From NCBI GenBank assembly GCA_004794785.1, contig SJOL01006415.1:146259-210258 (forward strand): a DNA stretch of 64,000 nt. The letters are read 5' to 3'. The notes below the pieces were generated by a model. It was given only the letters and a program-made list of their open reading frames with translations, was not told the DNA's origin and made no database searches. This document shows positions 35,731 to 48,362 of this stretch, piece after piece; position 1 is the first letter of the stretch, and each line of letters begins with the position of its first letter. This stretch comes from Opisthorchis felineus. Lineage: Eukaryota; Platyhelminthes; Trematoda; Opisthorchiida; Opisthorchiidae. The position numbers and the translations under genes were made by a program.

Positions 35731-35841
35731 TTTGAAACCGAAGGCAGCAAGCTTCAACACAAACTCCACTGTGAAAACTCCGGTGAATATCATGTTCAAG
35801 TAGTCCAGCGCATCAGCATAGGCACCAGGTTGTCCTTCAAA
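35731..35841 (-). CDS. cav1: Cav1 exon 9: IVS1-S2 loop and IVS2
   Basis: This exon encodes 37 residues: [14 protein letters not shown] in the extracellular IVS1-S2 loop, then IVS2 ([20 protein letters not shown]) and GFK. LNMxFTGxFTVExxLK is the repeat IV signature of high-voltage-activated channels. The acceptor is CTCTCAG and the donor GTGAGT; both ends are phase 0. A ten-base G run on the plus strand lies 69 nt upstream of the exon, a C run in the transcript. Confidence 0.95.
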
Positions 35842-35910
35842 CTGAGAGCACGGGGATGGTTGAGCAGATCAATTGTGCTCAAAGGTGAAGGGGTCAAACA
35901 CACACTTTGG

Positions 35911-35920
35911 GGGGGGGGGT
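35911..35920 (+). repeat. Poly-G tract beside Cav1 exon 9
   Basis: Ten consecutive G bases lie 69 nt from exon 9. In the transcript they form a C run upstream of the acceptor. Confidence 0.85.
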
Positions 35921-36149
35921 GATAACGGTGACTATCTTGGAATGGTGTATTAGCAGAAGCTTGACCCCCTACCCCCAATTTAACCGGAAAGGCGAAACAT
36001 ACGTGGAATTTTGCTTCAGCCACAAGAAGCTGACTTAGACGACACGGTGAAACAGTCTGTGGAAATGTCAACCTGCAAGTCAGTCTATGAGGAAAGACTA
36101 AGAAGCAATGTGCAGTTGTTTGGTTCCCGTTGGAGATCATTAGCAATAG

Positions 36150-36250
36150 GTGTCTCACAAATCACTGATGAGTTTCGAACCCCCGACCTCTGGGAACACC
36201 ATACTATTTGACAGTGAGTCGTTTATCAGCAGTGCGATCAACGTGCATTT
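36150..36250 (-). mobile_element. tRNA-like SINE fragment (B box)
   Basis: The minus strand reads CACTGCTGATAA near 36222, then CCAGAGGTCGGGGGTTCGAA AC. The B box is clear, and the order (hammerhead-like start before the B box) differs from copies a-d, suggesting a junction of two fragments. Confidence 0.4.
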
Positions 36251-36282
36251 GAATAAGATGTAGCTTCAATACACCTCATTCA

Positions 36283-36475
36283 CTCAGGCCACACCATGTT
36301 GACTGACTACTTGAGTTACGGCGGAAAGGTTTCGGGCTCCAATCTCCGTATAGATTCGGGAGTTGCTCACCACTGATGATTCCCACGAAGGACGAAATAG
36401 CTCTTTATAGATTCACGGCTTTTCCGAATTAATTTACTTCGCTTGCAGGTTGAAATCTCCATTGCAAATTACAAA
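36283..36475 (+). mobile_element. SINE copy c with hammerhead relic
   Basis: CACTGATGATTCCCACGAAG followed by GACGAAATAG (36371-36400) keeps CTGATGA and GAAA with a three-pair stem II, but the CACTG arm of stem I has lost bases. The tail (CGGCTTTTCCG, GGTTGAAATCTCCATTGC) matches the family. The tRNA-like head is eroded. Confidence 0.5.
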
Positions 36476-39400
36476 TCTCCGCTCTATCTACCAACTGGAA
36501 ACGAATAGTTCCTGTACAAATTTTAGGTGGTCCTCAATTGATCTACTGTTGAGATGTTGCATTTATGTTGACACTCGTAGGTTATACCCATGAGGTGAGG
36601 TCTTCCTGTCAGCTTCATCTGGGCGTTCCCGCACCTCGGGACGCTCCTCCAACCCCACCCACGATTGATTCTGATGCACAAGTTTTTACTTCTTTATGGT
36701 ATATGAACTCTAAGAACTTTCTAGCTGAGTGTGAGCTCGGCTGTCTAGGCAGTCTTTTGGACGACCGACGGAGGAGCACTTGTGCGTGTAGGCTCGACTC
36801 AAAACATGATTCACTTATCAAGATCACACGCCAATGATCTACTTGCAAATTGTGTTTGCAGATCAAAGTACAAACGAAAATGCAAATGTACACGAGGAGG
36901 TCTGCAAAATGAGCCCCCATGATCACAGAGGATAACGTGACTGCGAGACAAAACAAACCTAACAGGCCACCAAATTCAATTCAGCTGTTTAAAAAATGAC
37001 AACTGTCATACCTAGATAGCATGGTGATAAAACGAACGAAGAGACCAGACTAAGATTCAAAATTCAGGTACATCCTTCTCCTACTGTAAAATGACTTCCC
37101 ATCTCAGTTATGGTACACCTAGTCTGTAAAAAGGATTTCGTGACATCTGTTGCTCTTATGAAAACGAACCCTAGTTCACGCACGGTAGAGGGACACGTGA
37201 TTAGTTCGTCGTGACAGTGACAACTAACAGGTAGATCAGTTAAATGAACAACTGTTCTAAACTTAAGACCGCATACAATGCACACATTCTGGAATTAGTT
37301 TATTTAACCGAGCGTTGCGTTTAGCTGAAGTGTGAAGCGCGGAGCTTTATCTGGTTGACGATGTGTTAGTTTGACCTGTAGAATACCGGACTGATTGCAT
37401 CTAGCGCATACAGCTAGACCACTGTCGAATGGAAGGAACCTCAAAGGGGTTGAACTCAGAGTGAAATAACTCACTGAGTAAACGGCAGGCACGTAGCGTG
37501 CACCGTTAATCGATAATACGTCTACTAATGGTGGATCGATTCAGTTGTAAGTGTAACGACGAAATCCAAATGGTGGTAAAACTATCACAGTTGATTGTGC
37601 TCAAAAGTATTCACGCTTGCAAAGCAAGTTGAGAGCGACAACAGGTATCGATTCCAATCTGACAGTACGATTTTGTCTGCTGGTTAAAATAGTTCAGGTA
37701 ATAGCTTTGGAAAAGTCTAACTTTTCGATACATTATGGTTTAGACATCCAGATGCCTCGCTTCATCTATTGCCTCAGAAAAGGTCATTAGATTACACAGA
37801 CATCGCTTGAATAAAAGTCGCCAGGGAACGGTTTGCCCGCCTCGTTGACACTATATTCTTTCCCCAGTGGAATGAGACGAAATTGATTAAGATATGGAAA
37901 ACGGTTGGTTGAGTTTCTCGATTGAAACGAATTATCCAAATTCATTGCTGAAAGAACGTGAAATCTGATCAGTACTTTGCCTCGTTCAGTGCACTTGGAA
38001 TTGAAATCGTTCTCGTAAGCACAACGAACCATAAGCTCGGAGGACAGACCAATGGTCATCTGATTCACAATCAATTAGCGCACCCGAACTAACAGTATTT
38101 CCGTATACTGCCAACAACGAACTACATATGGGGCTGCTTGATGGATATCCAGTGCTGATCGATCAAGGATGTCCCATTCACGGATGTGAAATTGCAGGAC
38201 GCAAGGGATCCAAGTAAAGCCACCTGTGATGGACAGGAGTCACTTTATCTTATGGACTTTCGCTGTCACCTTCCGTTCGGTGTCTGGATGTGTGCTTGGA
38301 TGGCCGTCTGACTTGGACAGTTCCGAGTTTGGAGTATTTTTATTTCACAGCCTGGAGTGGTCATACGGAGTCAAGTAGGGGAATTAATCCTCAGTATAGT
38401 TCTGAGTGATTATGAGGGTTATCCGCGGCAAACCTGCGCAGCCACCTCGTCTAACCCGGTGAGAATGCAAATCCGTAGCATCCAGCGAATGTCACTCATC
38501 AGTTAACAATGGGCAAATTTTGCTAAAGCACGGAACTCAGAACTTTGGCTATTTGATCCAATGGACAATTTTTATTGGCAATAAAATTGAGAGCTTCACT
38601 AAAGGAGCGGAATTTGCAAATTCTTTATTACTTTTTTTTCAGTCTTCGCAACAACCTACAGCATTCTTGAGCGACAAACGAAAAATAGAGTACGGTTCAT
38701 GTGGGCCACCACCGTCATCCAAGTGACATAATGTGTCATCCACCAAACGTTGGTCATACATGCATATGAGGATCCAGTATTCAGCCACTGTCCTGAAGTC
38801 CTCGTTACCTCAAAACCACACTCAATCAGCACAATGGAAGTGCATCACCTGAGATGACCTTGGCCCTACAGCCGCTGGGTTACTCAGTCCAAGCAGTCGG
38901 TTAAGTTTGAAATCTTCACATTCAATGATCCTCTTAGGTTTGTGGTGGAACAAATTAGAGAACCTTGAATTAACGAACACAGGAAGTTATTCAGTCACAG
39001 AAGCTAGTTTAAATTTAGTAACAGCATAGACTCGAAGACTGGCGAAACATTCTCAAGAACCTGCTAATGTTCCAAATCTCTGTAACTAGTTACAAGGAGT
39101 TTATGCCATCGAACAGTTGTGGTTGTGCTGTTTTCTGCTTTCTTCTTAGATGTACTTGGATATGTTCCGTACGGAGTTGAACGAAGATTTTCGGAGCATC
39201 ACTTGAGACCTAGTACACTACAATTTAATGAAGTGGGGTCGTGAGTCAGGTCCGTCAACCACTGTTCAGAAGGAAAATCGATCTGAGATGTCCGGTGAAA
39301 TTATTTACAAGTTAACAGATACAGGTCGATTATGGCTGTCAAAAGAATTACGTCTTGATCGAGAGGGCAGGTAGACCTCAAATTAAGCTGAACCACGATG

Positions 39401-41718
39401 ACTATCTCCTCTATAAACAATGCAATAAAATTGAATGAACACCCGGGTTTTCAAAAGCAATTGCAAACGTACCACATTGATATTTTGTACACAAATGAAG
39501 AAAGCATCAAACATTTATAAGCCCAGTCCTAACACCTAAGAGTACCCCGGATGCACAGAGTCAAACATAAACCACAATACAATCATGAAAAATAGTGTAC
39601 CACTGTGCTTCTTGGCCTCAGACTGACCGCGGATTAGCCTCACGGGAGTCGCACATTCTCAGACGGAGGTTGACGGGGAAACGCTTTTCAAGATGTGTAC
39701 GTGAAATTTATTGTCCTAGCTTAAATTGCGCTCCCATATAGACCTTGCCTCACTAGCGACAGCTTGTCTGTTCTTGTAACCTACGGTGTGCATGAAAGAT
39801 CGTATTATCCTAAACCTCAGCATGGTCACTTACTGGTCATCTGCAAGTGGAAGATAAAATGAAGAAAATGCCATTTTAGGGCCTTGATTGAGCGATGCGT
39901 CAAGTCACAACCTTTCATTATGTACCGGTAGTGGAAAAGTGGGGGGCCGAATGTTTTTTCGAGACTTGATATGTTGATGTACAGGCTGGCTAACCTACAT
40001 TTTTTCACTCGACCTACAAATTCGTCGATTCCTATATGCTTGGGAAATCTTCGTTCTCCAATATAACGTTACATGTCCCATGGATCCTTGTGTCCTATGA
40101 ACGCTTTTCTGCAATCTAAGATGGAAAACAGGATATAGCCTTTGGATGATTTACCACACACGTCGAAGTTTGTTAGGCAACTTGTGGATTCCTGACGAAT
40201 TTTGTCGCGCCGCCGATAGCATCATTAATGTCATACGCACAAGTGAGGTCGCCGCCATCGTGGTCTTGATTCTAAAGGTTCAAACTCAGGCGATCAAGCT
40301 CTGTCAGATCCACCTGAGACATCCCCACTGAGGACGAAACGCTTGGAGGATTACCTCTTCAGGACGGACCACGCTGTGCAAGACTTTGCTTTGTATTCGA
40401 TCTGATGGTGTCCTTCAGTGTTGTGCCAAACGTGGGTAGAAATTCACGTAACTTCAATGGTTAAAGTCAACCTATGATTTAACTAACAAAATTACCTGTG
40501 AGCTACATCATACCAGTTGTATTGTCGTATGCCTTCAAATTGTCAAAGAAATTCAGAGGGTGATTAGTACTTCCAACTGATGCGACTGGCATTGTACATA
40601 GATATACTAGGTGAAGAATTTCGCCGTTAGAAATCTAACGGATTTGAGTGCTACAATGTTATCACTGCTCCGGTTGGCTCAAGCGCGTAGGGCGGACGCT
40701 GGATGACAAAAACACCGATATCCACCCAGAATGAACACCGGGTTTACGCGTAACTCAATGTACACAGGATTGCGTGTTGTAGGGAACACGAGAGTACGAA
40801 GGTCCAGTGAGAAGCAAGCAATGAGACAAGGCAATCAATCGATGTGATATACTTCGTGGCTAGTTCTAATATCCGTTTTCAGTGAGTTGGTAACTAATGG
40901 GGTTGAAAAGCACAGTGGTGAGTTTTCGGTTTTCTTCCACTATGTGGCTCCTCGAACTTTCCGGAATCAAAGCATTTATGTGCAGATATCTACTACTCTT
41001 CCAGGTTTCGGCAAAATACAGAGGGTACCTCGAAAAAAATTAGGCTCTTCTGGGAAGACATCTACCCGATGAAATAACCTTAAATGGTCAATTGGAAGTA
41101 CTCTACTCTGGAGTTTATTGAGGCCTCCAGAAATGGACAGTCACATCACTGTTCTGGGAACAAAGTTGCAGACGGAATGTTCGAAAAAGATCTTCCGATC
41201 GGTTCGATATTGTGCGGCCAGGTCTTGAATGGCACAGTCTCCCATTGTCTTAGCCCTTATGTCCGTGTACAAGGTAGATCATTGATATGGCCAAAGTTAT
41301 ACTGATTGGGAATGAACTTTACAAGGTTGTGTAAACTCCAATCAACATCACACTGGTTTCTAACTCTCGATTTCTCTTGGAGGCAAAACACGGCAATTCG
41401 AGTTCGATCGGCGGCTTGGCACAGGGCGGACTGAGCTACTGAATTACTTATCCGAAATCCGTGCAGCGTATTCTGCCGCAAACACTATGGCTTAGGTGGA
41501 TACAATGTAATCATACTGCGGGTTAGCGGATTAAAAGAAAACAGCTTTTTTTGAAGAAAGTCAAGTAAGTTACAGAATCTACAAACAATCAAATGAGGAT
41601 GAATTAGAAAAGTGCTCATCATTCTTCAAATCATTAAAACCTGCAAAAAATAAACAGGGAGTAATCCTAATAGCGACAGGGATAATTGTAAAGGCTGGTT
41701 GGATGGATCAGGGCTCAC

Positions 41719-41877
41719 TTTCATTGCCAAGGAGATTGTGTTGATCAGAATGAAGATGAAGATGCAATACTCGAACGGCTGAGAGGTGATGAACCACCAA
41801 ATTCGATACTGGAAATTCTGTTTTGGTATGTATCGTTTGACCGGGCGGGCTTTCAAGGAGAATTCAATACACTTGCG
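41719..41877 (-). CDS. cav1: Cav1 exon 8: III-IV linker and IVS1
   Basis: This exon encodes 53 residues. [19 protein letters not shown] is the conserved III-IV linker of Cav1 channels, followed by [19 protein letters not shown] and IVS1 ([15 protein letters not shown]). The acceptor is TGTACAG and the donor GTGAGC; both ends are phase 0. The nested Crumbs-like ORF ends 141 nt upstream, so its termination and Cav1 splicing share a very short interval. Confidence 0.96.
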
Positions 41878-44800
41878 CTGTACATAAAAGGCACGAAGCG
41901 TGAGTGAGGCGAGGTCTGGTTGTCCATCACAAACAAATTAACACAAAAAAAGGGCAGATTGGCGAGAGTTGAAACCGGATTATACTCTCCCTTACACACA
42001 CAAACAGATTAGGCAAGGTTAAATTAACCCTTCTTCGGGCGGTTTTTTCAGTATATTCGAATCGGTTTGATTTTGATTGGGATTATGCCGACTTTCCTCA
42101 TCACCTGGATTGTAGACCCCGTGTCCTGATCGTTTAGAATGAATCCATCGATAGAGGAAGTAACCTCCTACCGCAGCCAGAATCACTACAAGAATCGGGA
42201 CTACAATAGCCGCGGCCAAAGCCCCATCACTCAGACCTCCACTGGATTGGGCTGTAGATTCCGCTGCTGCTGCCATTGTCCGATTTACACTAGTATCGTT
42301 GGAATATGCCTCTATGGCAGTTTCACGCCTGCGTCGGATCAAGTGGGGCTGATCGATACCGGCTGATTCAGCAACATAGGATAAAAACGGTAGACAAGAA
42401 ATTAAAGATCCACAAGCAACGACCTTGAGTTTGGTATACTCAGGAGATAAACAGGAATCTAGTCCACTTTCAAACTGGTTGTGAGGAGTCAGTGCAACGG
42501 GAAATTTGAACTGCAGCAAGTAAGGAACAAATGAGTGGAGTCTGATGTGACCAATCACGAGAGTGTTGGTAGACGAACCAATTAATATCGCTGCTCTATT
42601 GCTATCACGGGTACAATTGAGTAGTACGCTAACTTCCGATTGGTTGCCATCCGTACTGACTGAGTACAGACGAAGTAGAGTCAACGGTAGTGATTCCATG
42701 GTACATAGTCGATTGGAGAATTGTACTTCCGCACATACAGATGACGTCAAATTCTCACTGCCTTGTGTAACGTCTAAATAGCTGTGTAACTCGAATGCGT
42801 GTTGGTGTACGTATGGAAATCCATAAGTCCCTGACAGAAGAGAGCTAATGAATAGAACGAAAAACATTAGACGCCCAACGTTTTATCCACAGGCAATTTT
42901 AAACGGCATTCAGTGGTCTAACTTGTCCAGAAAAATCCCCATCATGGTTACGTTGTACATGGATGTATGTGGAAACATATTCCTCTTCTGAACAAAGGTG
43001 ACATGTCGCAGCCGGTATCCTGGCCGGTAACGTTCTGATAATATCACATGCAGATAAGGAAATACGAGTGATTGTGATTGAGCCGATGCTATTGGTCAGT
43101 CAAAATGTTCGCATGGTGCTTTTTATTCGACTCTGATCGATATCGCACGTCTTCACAGACGCCAATGTCTTTCGTTCACCCCAATTCGACCTAACGCGAA
43201 CCGAGGCTGCGCATCCGCATTCAGTCGAGCGATGCACACACGCACACATGTAACCAAGCTTGTAGTCAGCACATGCTTGGACATCACATTGATGACGTGC
43301 ATACTCCGTCTTTGTCCTCGTCTTGGTGCGCACAACCAGCCAACTGGCGTTTGAGTTCGACAGCAACAATTAAGAAGAGCAACGGAACACTCGGGACTGT
43401 GCTGTGTGTGTGCACGCACATACGAATAAGGCGGATGCGACCTAGCGCAAGCAGATAAGGCTGTACCTCCACCGACAGTTCATTCTATGACCGTGTGGTG
43501 GCTGACGGGCGTGATTGCATACGAAGTTCGATAATCGGCGAGCTGTTGCTAGCGTGCATGATAGGTCGATTGCGTATGGTATTGATGATATAGTAGTTAG
43601 GGTTTCGTACCTATGGCGCTGGTCTAGTGAGTCGAACCACAAATCAGCTTCCTGAAAGTCATATTATAAATGAACGTATAATGAATACGACTGTTGTATT
43701 CATAGGATGAATGAAAATTTTTCAGTTGGTGACCCACCTGCAACGCGAGACAGCCCTTATCCTGCATGCTTGATTGAGAGACAGGAAATGATGGATTTAC
43801 TAGTCTCATACTAACGTCGTCTCACTTTGAAAATGAGTGAACTGGACTTTTGATGTGGCACTACCGGTAGGTATAATATTCTTCCACACTTATTTGCCAC
43901 TTAACATTTACTTATTAAAGATGTTTTATTCTGTTATATTTGTAACTAAGCCCTATAGAGCGTAATTGTGAAGACCTCTCAAAAAACAAACACGTCAATG
44001 CGACAGCCCAAAAAGCGCTCACCGCATCGACCGATCACATGACATTCTCATGCGTCTTCTTCTTGTTCCATTCACTCGCATCCTGAATTGGAAGCTGTCC
44101 ATTTCTATGAGAAACTGTAAAACTAATCTTGATGCTTCATTTCCAGGGGACTACTAAATTTGATTGAATTTTCCATTCGTTGCACCAACATAGTCCGTTT
44201 GACCATCAACTATAAAAGGTGACGTTTAGTTCTTGATTGTCGGTCATTCTGGAATAAGTACATTGATTCGGAACATGCTCTCGTGCTGGTTAGAGTTTGC
44301 ATTAAATTTCCCAGGTGAACCTAAGGAAACAGCTCGCCACTTGGAAGCAGAAAGGCAGTAAGCCACAAGTTGAAGGCCGTACCAGAACTTACGACACAAT
44401 GTTCTACGAGCGATCTCCTAGGAGGACACTGATCGTTACTGAGAGGAAATAAGTACAACTTTGCTCGTCACCGGAGACTATTTATGGTGTCCAAAAGTTG
44501 GTCAGCCGAAGAGCGATTAAACACTAAGTCACATGAAGCAAACCTGCACTGTTAAAAAATGGACATAAGCTTGGGTTAAATGCAGTGACTACCAGTCAGT
44601 TGAGGCTCAAAGCTATCGGGTCCGACTTCGTGGCCGAGGGATTAAGGCTTGGATTTCCGTTTGGCTTATGGCGATGCGCATTGCCGAGGACTTCCAACTG
44701 GAACTATTTGGGACTTCGAAGCATAGTTTTACTCAGGTTGACAGGGCGAGTTCACAGGTTAAAAGTTCAAACTCTCCATACCGCTTGGATACTAATTTCC

Positions 44801-45362
44801 CTCTCTCAATTCCAGTTGGTTAACAGCGCAAATCCACGATCTCCAGAAGGTTCCACCAAAGGCCAACATCCGAAGGTTTTGATGATGCATATGAGACGAC
44901 AGAAAACATCAGGGCTGGATTCATCTTAAGCTGTAAAATCCGGAAACATGTTGTACAGTGGTCATAGCTGTCACAGTTTCGTTCGCCGGTGATCTGGGGA
45001 AAGCTTATGTGAACCATATGAAAACCTCGTTGACAGCCTGATCCTCGTTCCACATACTTCATCAGTTTCATATACCTGTCACACATTTTACAAAATACCT
45101 TTGGAAAAGAGCTTAGTCAGTAAGTTTTATAAAATTCTACGAAACGATGCTTCTCAAATAGACCTCTCAGCTACTGAATGCCAACAAATGAAAAAAGTTG
45201 TTGAGGTTCATTTACAATCCATTAAATCTTATGTCCAAGAACCCATGTGACTTGTCGTCGTAATTTCGCATTCACGTTGCCTCGGAACGTATTGACTGTC
45301 TAGTTCAGTTTCCGTTATCAGAGCTGAAAACAACCAACACAGCTTGGCCTGAATATACTCAC
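41878..45362 (-). other. Cav1 intron 7, host of the Crumbs-like gene
   Basis: This 3485-nt phase 0 intron contains the Crumbs-like ORF at its 3' end. No AATAAA occurs on the minus strand in the 141 nt between that ORF's stop and exon 8. The 42.9-45.3 kb part presumably holds its promoter; none was identified. Confidence 0.85.
42019..42867 (-). CDS. crb: Crumbs-like small type I membrane protein, intronless, nested in Cav1 intron 7
   Basis: This complete 282-codon ORF starts at ATG, with an in-frame TAA six codons upstream, and ends in TAA. Residues 1-16 (MFFVLFISSLLSGTYG) look like a signal peptide. The ectodomain has six cysteines (45, 55, 85, 139, 152, 158), sequons at 39, 75, 84, 190 and 195, and a basic RRRR run at 178-181 that could be a proprotein cleavage site. 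Residues about 216-238 are hydrophobic and span the membrane. The tail has KR, then G250-V-Y-N-P254 (the FERM-binding position in Crumbs), then SNILKKPPEEGLI. This parallels the Crumbs tail, which ends PPEERLI and binds Pals1/Par6 PDZ domains in apical polarity complexes. The arginine of ERLI is glycine here. No EGF or laminin-G repeats are seen, so the layout is like vertebrate CRB3. It lies in the same orientation as Cav1 and ends 141 nt before exon 8. Function is inferred from the tail alone. Confidence 0.78.
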   Translation of the reverse strand: MFFVLFISSLLSGTYGFPYVHQHAFELHSYLDVTQGSENLTSSVCAEVQFSNRLCTMESLPLTLLRLYSVSTDGNQSEVSVLLNCTRDSNRAAILIGSSTNTLVIGHIRLHSFVPYLLQFKFPVALTPHNQFESGLDSCLSPEYTKLKVVACGSLISCLPFLSYVAESAGIDQPHLIRRRRETAIEAYSNDTSVNRTMAAAAESTAQSSGGLSDGALAAAIVVPILVVILAAVGGYFLYRWIHSKRSGHGVYNPGDEESRHNPNQNQTDSNILKKPPEEGLI

Positions 45363-45552
45363 CTGATTTTTGTCCAATTCACAATTCCTATATTCTTGTT
45401 CACCTTCTTGTTGGAATGTGACGATGACGAAACCAACAAAGATGTTAATCATGAAGAAAGCAATCACAATGATGTAGGCAACATAGAAAATTGCCACAAT
45501 CGGACGATTATTGTACACCTTTCCATAGTCCTCCGCATATGAATCGATGGAG
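45363..45552 (-). CDS. cav1: Cav1 exon 7: IIIS6 and start of III-IV linker
   Basis: This exon encodes 63 residues: a post-pore loop ([17 protein letters not shown]), IIIS6 ([20 protein letters not shown]) with the conserved [10 protein letters not shown] inner end, and [13 protein letters not shown] at the start of the III-IV linker. In L-type channels IIIS6 forms part of the inner gate and drug site. [11 protein letters not shown] keeps the tyrosine and first isoleucine but has isoleucine where vertebrates have a second methionine. The acceptor is TTTAAG and the donor GTGAGT; it ends in phase 0. Confidence 0.96.
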
Positions 45553-45759
45553 CTTAAAGGGAACAGAAGGAATATGCGGAGGTAAGTGAAATGCATTAGC
45601 CGATTTGATCAGGCCGGGTTATTGTGACTCGCAAACTGGTCTGACCGGTCACCGTATTTTACACAGGATTTACAGTTGAAGTCAAATAGGCAGTCTCAAC
45701 TGTTGTGAAAGTGTTTTTTGAACGTATAGTGGAGTACAATCAGCAAGGTTTTGGATCGA

Positions 45760-45890
45760 AACATGGAGTTGTATTGCATACATAGTTCGTTGCGCAGATT
45801 TTTCGACCAAATACATCGGACAGACAAATACAGGCACCTACAGGTGTGAACTGCCAGACACAAACGTCATACACGAACTCCTGAAGGCGC
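45760..45890 (+). mobile_element. Possible Penelope-like GIY-YIG fragment
   Basis: A plus-strand frame reads VRCADFSTKYIGQTNTGTYR, resembling the CxxCxxxYIGQTxRxLxxR core of Penelope-type GIY-YIG endonucleases. It is short and unsupported by flanking motifs. Confidence 0.35.
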
Positions 45891-48338
45891 CTTTGCGATG
45901 CCTAGAGGGGAATCATCAGACTAACTTTGTTCATACAATATACTCTGGCTCCAGTTCGTGTACGATGCCACCTTGAGTTGAAACAGGAATCAACACGCAC
46001 CCAGACCATTTAAACCGCAATGATAGGACTAGTCTCCCGCACATTTGGACTGGCCTGTTAGTAAACATAACACACGGATGACGAGGAGGAATGGGCAAAA
46101 TACTCAAGCCACGTACACCAATTCACATATCCGGTCGAAAGCTCAACCTTATGCACCTAACTCGGTTTATCAAAGTTCTGAAGCTGCAAGAAGCCAAGAT
46201 TCTAAATTCTGGAGAAACCCATAGAGCGGTAAGTCAACAAATGTTTTGTGTTAAGGCAACAACATATTGATTCAGTCAATGAGAAACAGAGTTGAAAAGA
46301 ACTTGACCATAAACATGTCAGCTGCTACGCTGTTGTACGCAAAACTGTTTCTGGAACTGAGTTTCTCGTGACCGGTTTGCTGGTGTGCGGAAAATCTGAG
46401 GGTGATCAAAGTCATTGGTTAAGATGCTGTTTCAACTCGGATTCACCTTATTCCTGTTTCAATTGTTTTCCGACTTCACCGTCTTGGAACGTCCCTGCCA
46501 AACTAGAAATTAGCTCATCAGCAGTGCATGTTCCCGGTCTTAACTAAGCTCACTACCGGACAAAGTGGATTTAAAGGAAGTCTTGTTAAAAATGCAAGGA
46601 ATAAGAAGACATACCACTAGCCAACAACTAGCACTTTCGAAAACTCAGCTGGATGGAAAATTCAACAACAAAGCCATTGAAAGCCCAAAGTACGAACAAT
46701 CTTGTTACTCGCCGGCATATCCTTCTGAAAAGTCATACGCTGCCCACCTCTTGGTTTACACCACTCGCAACATGAAAAATGATTTTTTCGGTAAGCGATA
46801 TCTCGGCCCGTGAAACATCTTCACAAAATGACTGTTTTCTGATCACTTCATTGAGAAAACCACGAGACAAACCCACATATAGGCGGCGGTTATAAAATAT
46901 CGATGGACGATGAACAGAAGACCCCCTCCACTCATGGTCCACTCACATGGGTCATGTTGAACAAACATATGACAGCGCCGGAAACACCATATACTAGTTC
47001 CCCAAAGCAACAGCATTACGAGGAAAGAACATCTGACTTCTACCAAGAGGTTATCTTTAACAGAATCAAACGGTTAACAGGGAATGCTGTCGCAAACTCC
47101 CAAGGACAAGTAGGCCCACTTTTAAAAAGTGGCATTTGCACACTAATATACACACATAACCTGGCATAAAAGGAATGAGCGCAACCCCATTCCCATTAGA
47201 GTTGATTAATCCCCACAGCTGATGAAAAATATATAGTAAACAAAGAGTTCCTAACTTCCATTCCCTTCTTTTGAATTGGAGTTCAAATACTGTGTCTACT
47301 GGCTTCTAACCGTATTCTGATGAACAGAGTGCATTCGGTGTCCGTGATCATGCCATGGTCAAAGCAAAAGTGTCATGTGACTATCCTCAAATCTTAATCC
47401 GAGCATTCTTCAATTTGAGTTTTCCGAGTTCGAAATTTGCATACACCTAAACGTTCATGTGTACCAACAACTCGACTAGTTAACTTTTTTCTTCAAAACT
47501 TCGTGAGCATTCTGTTTGGTGATGTTCCAACCGGATCATTAGATCCGCTACCGTGAACGCATGGATGCTTGCGTGTAACAGGCACGCAGACAGGAAGCCA
47601 GCTATTTACGTACTTATTCGGAGATTGGTCAGACTCAGGAATTCGGTCATTTCGGCATCGGAATTCCACCGTTTATGCTGACAACATACCTTTGTTAAGA
47701 ACTGTCAGCAGTGTGCATCGCAATAGAATCTGAAGAAGGATCCAAGCACGTGAACCGCTGAAAAGAGGTTTAAATACGGTATCACTCAGCCACGGTCGAA
47801 GAAGTGGTGTGGCGTTACTCACACTTCAGCTGCAAAGTTCGTGTTAGGTGAGTGAGAACTCCGAGGGAAAGGCCACCCTATCTGCGGTGGTGTTCCTTGG
47901 GAGTGAGGGTAATATACTTATCTTCTGTATGAATACCCTATGTACCACACTATAAGCTATCATGGTAGTTTATCAGTCATTCAGTCCATTTTTCACTGGC
48001 AGCGACAAAGCGTCAGATCCATGGTATGTGAGTCGACGGTGTTTTTCTTAAATTGTGGCCTGTTGCGTCACTAACCATCAGTTTATGAAACAGGTACTCT
48101 TCAAACTGAAGTTCATCGAGTATATGATTAGCACACAACGCTTTCCACGGCAGATTTGGACATACTGGAGAACAGTACACCTAACATGGGCAGCTCCAGG
48201 TGGAAAAGACAATATGGCATTGTACGAAAAAGGCTTGCAGCCCTTGACTGGCTCCCCGAGTGACGACTTCTCAGAAGGAAGCTTCACTCATTTGGCGAAA
48301 GTATTCTTCATCTGAGCTACATACAGAGTGGTGGTGAT

Positions 48339-48362
48339 ATATAAATATATATATATATATAA
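48339..48362. repeat. (TA)n microsatellite
   Basis: This is a short, slightly interrupted TA run in intron 6. Confidence 0.85.

Larger units (their letters stand above)
35842..41718 (-). other. Cav1 intron 8
   Basis: This 5877-nt phase 0 intron has a G tract (35911-35920), a minus-strand tRNA-like fragment (36150-36250) and SINE copy c (36283-36475) near its 3' end. The 37-41.7 kb part shows nothing recognisable. Confidence 0.85.

Noticed and set aside
40300..40345. Hammerhead (CTGAGACATCCCC ... GGACGAAACG)
   Set aside because: GGACGAAAC and a stem II-like pairing exist, but CTGATGA is absent and no stem I partner is visible.
44585..44929. 114-codon plus-strand ORF near the Crumbs-like gene
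   Set aside because: No signal, domain or splice signature, and no similarity I recognise.
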